Of a stretch of DNA of 10,977 bases, positions 1 through 6,710 are shown piece after piece. The position numbers were made by a program, and so were the translations under genes. The notes under the pieces were generated by a model. That model saw nothing but the letters and a program-made list of their open reading frames with translations. It had not been told where the DNA came from and made no database searches. The DNA is taken from NCBI GenBank assembly GCA_020432595.1, contig JAGQGA010000115.1, forward strand, positions 1 through 10,977, given 5' to 3'. Every line of letters begins with the position of its first letter. The first letter of the stretch is position 1. The stretch is from Anaerolineales bacterium (GTDB lineage Bacteria > Chloroflexota > Anaerolineae > Promineifilales > Promineifilaceae).

Positions 1-1
1 C

Positions 2-1714
2 ACGCAAATTACCAACAACGGCGTTGGTTTTATGGCTTACCTTCATCGGAGCTTTTTGCATTACAAGGATGCCCGCTTGGGATTGGCCAAGCTAGGGTTT
101 TGGTGGCTGCGCGCCTGGCTGCTCGGCCGTCTTGTGTCTACGACGTTGCAGCCAGAGACGCGGAAACGGAGCCTGGCAAGGGCGGAGTGCAAGGGTTCGC
201 TGATTGGCTTGAAACGGTACCCGCAGGCGTGTCAGCAGGTGGCTGAGGTGGTGGCAACGTATGGCGAGCAGCCAGCGTTGGTGCTGGATGGGGCTGTGGC
301 GATGGGGGAGAAACGGCCGTTAAAAGGCGGCACCGCCGTCTGCAACATTGACCTCAGCCAGCCGCTACAGCCCTTAGGCGATGAAGTCGCAGCCTACGCT
401 CGCGTCCGCCTCTATGTCACCTGCGGTCCGTTTACAGTAGGACAGGTTGAATTTGAAAATGGGTATCAGCAGGTTGGTGTCCAACGTTTGCGCCGGATTA
501 TCGCCGCAAATTTTAGCCTGAAGCTGTTTGACCTGGCCGAGAAAGTGGGCGAAGATGCTGTATTAGCAACATTGCAAGCGGGGTTGAGCCAACATTATGG
601 GTGGCAGGGGGGAGAAACGGCCGTTTCTGCTCCCCCAAACAAACTACCCAACCACCTATCCGCCTCCATCGTCATTGCCACCTTTGACCGCCCCGACGAT
701 TTGCGTAGCTGCCTCCACAGCCTGAGCCAATTGGAAACGGAGCGTCCAGTTGAAATTGTCGTCGTGGACAATCATCCCAGTTCAGGTCTCACCCCGCCCG
801 TCGTCGCCGATTTCCCCCACGTTATCTTGGTCAATGAAACCCGCCAGGGGCTTTCCTATGCCCGCAACACCGGAATCACGACCAGCAGCGGCGACATTGT
901 GATTGCTACGGATGACGACGTGGAAGTGCCACCGCAATGGCTCGAAACCTTGATCGCCCCCTTCATCCGTCCAGAAGTGATGATCGTCACCGGCAATGTC
1001 TTCCCCAAATTGCTGGACAACAGCGCCCAACAGGGGTTTGAGCAATATGGCGGGCTGGGGCGGGGGTTCCAACCCAAGGAAGCCAACCGAGAATGGTTTG
1101 AATCCTTTATCTTTGCCGGAGTTCGCACCTGGGAGCTGGGAGCCACCGCCAACGCCGCCTTTCGCGCCTCCATTTTTGCCGATGCCGACATTGGCCTGAT
1201 GCACGAAGCATTGGGGGCGGGGATGCCCACAGGCGTGGCCGAAGACACCTATCTTTTCTACAAAGTTTTGAAAGCGGGCTACACGCTTGTCTATGAACCG
1301 TCTGCTTTTGTGTGGCACAAGCACCGCCACACCATGGCCGCCCTGCGGAAACAGCTTTACAGCTATAGCAAAGGGCATGTTGCTTACCACATCATCACGT
1401 TTCTCCAGGATGGGGATTGGCGCGGGCTGATTTACATTTTGTACCATTTGCCAGCCTGGCGGGTGCGGCAAATTCTGATGCACCTGCGCGACTTGGTTAA
1501 GGGGAAGCTGCTGCGCGGCCAAGGTCATTACCCCATCGCCTTTACGGCCGTCGAAATTGCGGGCAATTTGCTTGGCCCGTGGAGCTTATGGCAGGCGTAC
1601 CGGCGGGTTTGGCGCGAAGGGCGTAGTGCGCCTTATGTGCCCCCTTGCCAACGTCCATCGCTTGATGAAGAACCTGCCGAGCAGGAACTGCTTTATGAAA
1701 GCGTTGGTGTTTGA
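2..1714 (+). CDS. Family 2 glycosyltransferase, probably tandem-domain, 5' end outside the window
   Basis: The frame is open to the left edge, so the gene is likely cut there. The first ATG is at 32 and has no Shine-Dalgarno sequence. Numbering from that ATG (560 residues), a GT-A fold catalytic domain spans about 211-430. It opens with SIVIATFDRPDDLRSCL, followed by EIVVVDN (241-247), the DDD metal/nucleotide-sugar motif at 294-296, ED at 404-405 and WHKHRH near 428. GT2 enzymes transfer a sugar from a nucleotide donor on the cytoplasmic side. Residues 1-60 (GFMAYLHRSFLHYKD, then a hydrophobic stretch) resemble this protein's own C-terminal tail (GHVAYHIITFLQDGDW, 448-463). I therefore infer that they are the tail of a preceding GT2 domain in the same polypeptide. 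Residues 75-190 form a linker domain often seen between such domains. The stop lies 3 bp before the permease start, which implies coupled translation. Acceptor and sugar are unknown. Confidence 0.9.
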   Translation, partial: TQITNNGVGFMAYLHRSFLHYKDARLGLAKLGFWWLRAWLLGRLVSTTLQPETRKRSLARAECKGSLIGLKRYPQACQQVAEVVATYGEQPALVLDGAVAMGEKRPLKGGTAVCNIDLSQPLQPLGDEVAAYARVRLYVTCGPFTVGQVEFENGYQQVGVQRLRRIIAANFSLKLFDLAEKVGEDAVLATLQAGLSQHYGWQGGETAVSAPPNKLPNHLSASIVIATFDRPDDLRSCLHSLSQLETERPVEIVVVDNHPSSGLTPPVVADFPHVILVNETRQGLSYARNTGITTSSGDIVIATDDDVEVPPQWLETLIAPFIRPEVMIVTGNVFPKLLDNSAQQGFEQYGGLGRGFQPKEANREWFESFIFAGVRTWELGATANAAFRASIFADADIGLMHEALGAGMPTGVAEDTYLFYKVLKAGYTLVYEPSAFVWHKHRHTMAALRKQLYSYSKGHVAYHIITFLQDGDWRGLIYILYHLPAWRVRQILMHLRDLVKGKLLRGQGHYPIAFTAVEIAGNLLGPWSLWQAYRRVWREGRSAPYVPPCQRPSLDEEPAEQELLYESVGV

Positions 1715-1717
1715 TCT

Positions 1718-3004
1718 ATGGCACTAGTAAACGAGATGACAACAGCCATAACGCCAGACAGAATGGCGCAAGCGTCCCCGGAAACGGCCGTTAATGTCGT
1801 AGTAGACAAGGAAGTGTATTACGGTCTCTGGGGGGCACAAGATGTCATGGTTGCCTGGGGTATTGATGGGTGGCAGCCGGTTGATGAAGAACACCGGCCG
1901 CCCATGACCACCTTGGAGCGGGGTGTGCTGCACACGCCAATGCGCCAGGAAGCTGGGATGCTGGTGGCTCGGCTAACCGTGCCTGACGAGGCGCGGCTGG
2001 ATTATGGGTTTTTGGTGACGACGGCGAGAAACGGCCGTTTTATCACCCCCACTTGGGATGGAGATTATTTTGTGCCGCCACAGACAGAAACGGCCGTTGT
2101 TGTCCCACCCCATTTCCAAACCCAACTTGCCATCGTCCAAACCCTAGCAACCCCTTTCACCTTCGCCTCTATTTTGCCCATCATCATGGGTCTCGGCACC
2201 TATCTCTACCGGCAGACTCGGCTCAACCAGCCCAAATTAGCCCAAAAACTCGTTTACCTCCGCGATCTTTTGCTGGAACTGGTTAGCCGCGACATGAAAC
2301 TCCGCTACAAACGTTCCTTTTTAGGCACAGCCTGGTCTGTCATCAACCCCCTTTCCCAACTGCTCGTTTTTGCCTTCATCTTTCAATTTGTCTTGCCCGT
2401 TAACATCCCCAACTACACCCTCTTCCTCTTTATCGGCATCCTCGTTTGGAACTGGTTCAGCGGCTCCCTTTACGCGGGAGCCAGTGTCATCATCAGCAAC
2501 CCCAGCCTCATCATTCAGCCCGGCTTCCCTGTTGCCATCCTGCCCATCGTCGCCGTCGCCTCGCAATTAGTCCACTTCCTCATCGCCATACCCATTCTGC
2601 TCGCCATGCTGCTGATCAAAGGGGTTCCCCTCACAGCCACCATTCTCCTGTTGCCCATCATCATCCTGCTGCAAACCATTTTTACCATTGGCCTCACCTA
2701 TTACATGGCGGCCATCCAGGTAACATTCCGCGACATCGAATACCTGCTGGGCATCGCCCTCATGCTGGGCTTTTATTTAACCCCCGTCTTCTACGACATC
2801 GCCAACATGCCCGAACAGTATCAATTTGTCTATCAGCTCAATCCCATCGTCACCCTTTTAAACGCCTACCGCGCCATTTTGCTCCACGGACAGCTCCCCA
2901 ACTTGCCTTCCCTCCTCATCCTGACGGGCATTTCGCTGCTCCTGCTGTCCTTTGGCTACCGCACCTTCCAAAACGCCAGCTATCACTTTGTAGAGGAGCT
3001 ATAA
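1718..3004 (+). CDS. ABC-2 type polysaccharide export permease with N-terminal carbohydrate-binding-like domain
   Basis: Membrane subunit of a Wzm/TagG-type transporter that moves a lipid-linked polysaccharide out of the cell. Residues about 175-428 form the ABC-2 domain, with the family signature RYKRSFLGTAWSVINPL (197-212), some six hydrophobic segments, and NPIVTLLNAYRAILL (375-389) near the end. Unusually, about 145 residues precede it. Residues 32-121 form a beta-rich module with WGIDGW (47-52), TPM (73-75) and LDYGF (94-98), shared with the two proteins encoded downstream. An extra hydrophobic segment (146-163) followed by YRQTRLNQPK predicts that the module is outside the cell, unlike the cytoplasmic N-terminus usual for Wzm; no signal peptide is visible. 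Ordinary family members are about 260-280 residues. The ATPase gene starts 1 bp after the stop. Start codon: ATG at 1718, in the expected coupled position; ATGs at 1736 and 1763 are alternatives. Confidence 0.93.
   Translation: MALVNEMTTAITPDRMAQASPETAVNVVVDKEVYYGLWGAQDVMVAWGIDGWQPVDEEHRPPMTTLERGVLHTPMRQEAGMLVARLTVPDEARLDYGFLVTTARNGRFITPTWDGDYFVPPQTETAVVVPPHFQTQLAIVQTLATPFTFASILPIIMGLGTYLYRQTRLNQPKLAQKLVYLRDLLLELVSRDMKLRYKRSFLGTAWSVINPLSQLLVFAFIFQFVLPVNIPNYTLFLFIGILVWNWFSGSLYAGASVIISNPSLIIQPGFPVAILPIVAVASQLVHFLIAIPILLAMLLIKGVPLTATILLLPIIILLQTIFTIGLTYYMAAIQVTFRDIEYLLGIALMLGFYLTPVFYDIANMPEQYQFVYQLNPIVTLLNAYRAILLHGQLPNLPSLLILTGISLLLLSFGYRTFQNASYHFVEEL
2992..2998 (+). promoter_or_regulatory. Shine-Dalgarno site for the ABC ATPase
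   Basis: AGAGGAG lies inside the last codons of the permease gene, seven bases before the ATG at 3006. It is the only strong ribosome-binding site I found in the window. It fixes the ATPase start and implies that permease and ATPase are translated from one mRNA. Confidence 0.7.
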
Positions 3005-3005
3005 C

Positions 3006-3743
3006 ATGAAATATACCGTGCAGGTCAAAGATATTGGCAAGCAGTTTGCCCTATTCCCCAAAGACCAACCGCAAACTTTGCAGGAAGCATTTATCAAGGG
3101 CACCACGATTTTCAAGAAACGGGAAAAATATTGGGCACTGCGGCACATTAGCTTCCAAGTGCCACATGGCCACGTTTTGGGCGTTATTGGCAAAAATGGG
3201 GCCGGTAAATCAACTCTACTGCGCCTTTTGAGCCGAGTAAGCCGCCCCGATGAGGGTCAAATCCGCACAAACGGCCGTCTTGGTGGCCTATTAGAACTGG
3301 GAACCGGTTTCCATCCCAATTTAACCGGGCGCGACAATGTTTTTACTAACGGGATCATCTGTGGTCTGACCAAAAAAGAGGTTCAAGAGCGATTTGACCA
3401 AATTGTTTCGTTTGCCGAACTGGAAGAGGTCATTGATGACCCCTTGCGAACCTACAGCACCGGGATGCGAATGCGGCTTGGGTTTGCCGTTGCCGCCCAC
3501 ACCGACCCCGATATTTTGCTGGTTGATGAAGTCCTCGCAGTTGGCGATGAAGCGTTCCAAAAGAAATGCTTCCAAAAAATCAACACCTTTCGCCGCGATG
3601 GGAAAACCATCATCATTGTCTCCCACAATTTGAGCCAGATTGTTGAGCTATGTGACAAAGTCATCTGGCTGCATAAAGGGGAAATCCGGTTTCAAGGCAC
3701 GGCGCAAGACACCGTTAATGAATATTTGGCTGCCTCGATGTAG
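3006..3743 (+). CDS. ABC transporter ATPase for polysaccharide export (Wzt/TagH-type, short form)
   Basis: Cytoplasmic ATPase that powers the permease encoded immediately upstream. Visible motifs in the 245 residues are Walker A GKNGAGKST (62-70), the family-typical LLELGTGFHPNLTGRDN loop (95-111), signature YSTGMRMRL (150-158), Walker B ILLVDEVLAVGD (170-181) with catalytic Glu175, and the switch histidine in VSHN (His207). The N-terminal KYWALRHISFQV pattern and the GTGFHPNLTGRDN loop are characteristic of O-antigen and teichoic acid exporters rather than drug exporters. The protein ends right after the nucleotide-binding domain (GTAQDTVNEYLAASM). It therefore lacks the extra C-terminal carbohydrate-binding domain that long Wzt proteins use to recognise the finished polymer. 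A similar task may have moved to the permease N-terminus, which is inference. The 28-bp gap to the next gene suggests one operon. Confidence 0.96.
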   Translation: MKYTVQVKDIGKQFALFPKDQPQTLQEAFIKGTTIFKKREKYWALRHISFQVPHGHVLGVIGKNGAGKSTLLRLLSRVSRPDEGQIRTNGRLGGLLELGTGFHPNLTGRDNVFTNGIICGLTKKEVQERFDQIVSFAELEEVIDDPLRTYSTGMRMRLGFAVAAHTDPDILLVDEVLAVGDEAFQKKCFQKINTFRRDGKTIIIVSHNLSQIVELCDKVIWLHKGEIRFQGTAQDTVNEYLAASM

Positions 3744-3771
3744 CCATATCCAATAAATTTCTGAGAACACC

Positions 3772-6585
3772 ATGCTAACATATCATTATCATTCACCTTT
3801 GAACTTGGCAAAGTCGCTTATAACTGTCGTTCTATTGGCACTATTAGGCTCTATCTTGGCCGGCTGCCAAACAAATGCCGCCGATACTGCGTCAAATGCA
3901 GAGCTGATTCCGCAAGAGATTCGCTATCGTCTGCCGGAAGCCGAAGCTGTGACCTTGATCTGGGGCATCAACGATTGGTCGCCTTTGCCAGACGACCTGC
4001 TGCCGCGCAAAACAAAAATCAACGATGACGACGTGATGGAAACGATTATGGCAAAGGACGGGGAGTTTTTTGACGCTACCATCCAAGTGCCACAGGGAGC
4101 TATATTAAATTATGGCTTTTTTATCCTCAACAGTGCTGATGGGTATGAGGTAAATGTGTGGGAACCGGGGGAATGGGAAGCGCACGGGCCTGTGACAGAG
4201 GTACGCACCATTACCGAGGCGTTGAACCATGATCTGGTCACGACCCAGACCATCTATTATGAAACCACCAATGAAGCGGGGCAGGTTTTGCTGAGTTGGG
4301 GTATTGACGGTTGGCAATATGCGCCCAAGCGTTTTCGCCCATCGGAAACGTATATTAAAGATTACATCATGCGGACACCAATGCAGCGGCTTGATGACAC
4401 GACATTTGTCACCGAAATTACGCTGCCCTATGGCACGCTCCTGAACTATGGGTTTAGCGTGGAAAAAAACAGGCAAGGTGGCGCGATTTGGGTGTGGGAT
4501 GGCGATGATGCCACAGATCGTGTGGAGGCTTCTGCTAACAATGTCGTTAGGCGGCAGGGAGGGGTTGAGCTGACTTATGCCAAGATATTGCCACAGGATT
4601 TTACGGAAGGGCCACAGGTGCTGTTGATCGTCGCGGTTCTTTTGGGCTTGGTCTTATTAATGCGGCAACGCTTTTTACAGGTGTCGGCGCAACAAATAAC
4701 GGCCGTTTGGCTCACCATCGGTATTGGCATCGGCCTGTTTGCCCTGCTCTTTCTGTTCCGTCTGCGGGTAGCCGGTTTTGGCTGGGTCAACCCCGCAATT
4801 ACGTTGCCCTACATCCCACAAATGGTGGCAACTGGCTACTATGATTTTTTCTATGTGGCGGGATTAACGGCCGTTTTTGCCATCCTCCAACATTACGCCC
4901 AAACAGCCCCAACCCGCCGCCGCTGGCTGGGAGCCATCTACATCGGGCTTGTCTGGATTTCTCTCTTTATCGGTTTTGCCAACATCCCCATTGTCCGCAA
5001 CATCGGCCGGCCGTTTAACTATCAGTGGCTCTACTACTCCGACTTTTTGCTCAGTAACGAATCACGCAGTGCCTTTTTTGCCAACATCACCGGCACCGTG
5101 CTGCTAAATGTCGTTACGCTATTTACGGCCGTTATCGCTGCCGGCTACCTCTTCACCTATCTCCTGGTTTCGCTCCAGCCACGCTTTGGGCAGAAAAGCG
5201 TCAATTATTTGCTTTGGCTCACACCCTGCTTGCTCTATGTGCCTTTTGCCAACTGGACGATCCAGAGCGAAGAGTGGGAGTATTCACGGGTGGCAAATCC
5301 AATTACCTCCTTTGTTGAGTCGGTCATCGAAAAACGGCCGTCGCTCTATGACCCTAGCGAAGTGACCGACATGAGCGAATTCCTCCACGACAAACCCAAC
5401 CCCAGCACCGCGCCACGAAGCAACAAAAAAGTCGAAAATGTCGTGCTATTTGTCTTGGAATCCATGCCCGCCGAATATATCGAAGCCTTTGGTGGCATTT
5501 ACCCAGTCAACCCCAACCTACAAGAATACCGTGATCGCTCCGCCATTTTCACCCGAATCTATGCCCACGCCCCCAGCTCCAACAAATCACTCGCTGCCAT
5601 CTTGGGTGGCATCTACCCAAATATCTCCTACATGAGCTTAACGGCCGAACAGCCAGACATCGAATTACCAACATTAAGCAGCGAATTGAGTGCCAAAGGG
5701 TATCGCACCGGCTTCTTCAATGCCAGCGATTGGAGTTTTAGCCGTGGTGATGAATTCATTGCCCATCGCAAATTCGATTATGTTGGCGATGCTACCAACT
5801 TAACGTGCGACAACTACATAGATATTGGCGACCAATTTACAGAGGGCATTGTCAATGAGCAGTGTGTCATTGATGCCTTTACCGATTGGCATGGCCAAGG
5901 CGAGGCATCACCCTTCTTTGCCATGTTCTGGACGGGAGGAACACACTACCCCTACTACGTCTATGAAGAAGAAATACAGTATGACACCAACAACGCCTCG
6001 CTCAACCGCTATCTAAATGCCCAACGCAACAGCGACAAAGCCTTTGGCCGTTTGCTCGACTACCTTAAAGCCCAAAATCTGTTGGATACCACGCTAATCA
6101 TCGTTGTCGGTGATCATGGAGAAGCTTTCGGCCGTCATGCCCAATCAGGCCACGCCAGCTATATCTACGAAGAAAACGTCCATGTGCCGCTTGTTCTCAT
6201 CAACCCCCTGCTCTTTACCGGCGAAACATACACAACCATAGGCGGAGATGTTGATTTAGCCCCCACCATCTTTGATCTTTTAGAGCTACCCCCACATGCT
6301 GACTGGGAAGGAAACAGTTTGTTTAGCACCAATCGCAGTGGCCGCACCTACTTCTTTGCCCCCTGGTCTGACCTACTATTTGGGATGCGGGAAGATAACT
6401 TCAAACTTATTTTTAACGCCTCCAGCAACAAATATGAGCTATATGATCTATCTACCGACCCCTATGAGACACAAAATTTGGCTGACGAAATGCCAGAAGT
6501 GGTGGAGGCCGGGCACAAACGTCTGGCTGCTTGGGTTCAATACCACGACCAATATATGGCCGAGAGAATGACAGTCAAGCCCTAA
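3772..6585 (+). CDS. Membrane sulfatase-fold / LTA-synthase-like enzyme with two carbohydrate-binding-like modules
   Basis: The 937-residue protein begins with a lipoprotein signal ending in LAGC (Cys32). Two copies of the shared beta-rich module follow, at 48-135 (WGINDW at 64-69) and 159-248 (WGIDGW at 176-181). Six predicted membrane helices come next (about 283-298, 309-331, 357-377, 385-405, 439-466, 477-497), then a catalytic domain from about 553 to the end. Basic loops (RQRF, PTRRRW, PRFGQK) place both modules and the catalytic domain outside. The domain has alkaline-phosphatase superfamily marks: LES (Glu563), APSSNKSL (600-607, probable nucleophile Ser603 or Ser602), THYPY (His725), and GDHGEAFGRH (Asp781, His782, His789). 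There is no Cys/Ser-x-Pro-x-Arg formylglycine motif, so it is not a classical sulfatase. Transfer or hydrolysis of phospho-groups on an exported polymer, as in lipoteichoic acid synthases, is the likelier role. The substrate is unknown. Confidence 0.88.
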   Translation: MLTYHYHSPLNLAKSLITVVLLALLGSILAGCQTNAADTASNAELIPQEIRYRLPEAEAVTLIWGINDWSPLPDDLLPRKTKINDDDVMETIMAKDGEFFDATIQVPQGAILNYGFFILNSADGYEVNVWEPGEWEAHGPVTEVRTITEALNHDLVTTQTIYYETTNEAGQVLLSWGIDGWQYAPKRFRPSETYIKDYIMRTPMQRLDDTTFVTEITLPYGTLLNYGFSVEKNRQGGAIWVWDGDDATDRVEASANNVVRRQGGVELTYAKILPQDFTEGPQVLLIVAVLLGLVLLMRQRFLQVSAQQITAVWLTIGIGIGLFALLFLFRLRVAGFGWVNPAITLPYIPQMVATGYYDFFYVAGLTAVFAILQHYAQTAPTRRRWLGAIYIGLVWISLFIGFANIPIVRNIGRPFNYQWLYYSDFLLSNESRSAFFANITGTVLLNVVTLFTAVIAAGYLFTYLLVSLQPRFGQKSVNYLLWLTPCLLYVPFANWTIQSEEWEYSRVANPITSFVESVIEKRPSLYDPSEVTDMSEFLHDKPNPSTAPRSNKKVENVVLFVLESMPAEYIEAFGGIYPVNPNLQEYRDRSAIFTRIYAHAPSSNKSLAAILGGIYPNISYMSLTAEQPDIELPTLSSELSAKGYRTGFFNASDWSFSRGDEFIAHRKFDYVGDATNLTCDNYIDIGDQFTEGIVNEQCVIDAFTDWHGQGEASPFFAMFWTGGTHYPYYVYEEEIQYDTNNASLNRYLNAQRNSDKAFGRLLDYLKAQNLLDTTLIIVVGDHGEAFGRHAQSGHASYIYEENVHVPLVLINPLLFTGETYTTIGGDVDLAPTIFDLLELPPHADWEGNSLFSTNRSGRTYFFAPWSDLLFGMREDNFKLIFNASSNKYELYDLSTDPYETQNLADEMPEVVEAGHKRLAAWVQYHDQYMAERMTVKP

Positions 6586-6710
6586 AACTATCGTGCGCCC
6601 ACTTGATTTGTAGAGATTTTCAGCCCGAAATGCGGCAAATTATCCATATCTCAATAAGGACTCCTATATCTGCGAACCTAGCTTAACTACTATTCCTTCT
6701 AAGGCGCATA
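6586..6710. other. Intergenic gap between the sulfatase-fold gene and the module protein
   Basis: This 125-bp stretch is AT-rich and the longest gap in the polysaccharide locus. I see no convincing pair of -35 and -10 boxes and no stem-loop with a T tract. AAGG at 6701-6704, six bases before the ATG at 6711, is a weak ribosome-binding site. The gap may contain a promoter for the last gene, but nothing in it is decisive. Confidence 0.5.

Noticed and set aside
32..34. ATG at 32 as the true start of the GT2 gene
   Set aside because: The frame is open to the edge, no ribosome-binding site is present, and the following 60 residues look like the end of a previous domain.
782..1528. Open reading frame of 248 codons on the - strand
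   Set aside because: It is antisense to the catalytic domain of the GT2 enzyme, has no recognisable motifs, and reflects codon bias of the real gene.
2446..3009. Open frame of 187 codons on the + strand, rich in His, Pro and Arg
   Set aside because: It lies out of frame within the permease membrane domain; its composition is typical of a shifted frame of a hydrophobic GC-rich gene.
5004..5013. Other CGGCCG sites (124, 1895, 5004, 5642, 6129, 7357, 7858, 8614, 9081, 10842 area)
   Set aside because: They lack the flanking A and T of ACGGCCGT, so I did not count them in the iterated set; some may be decayed copies.
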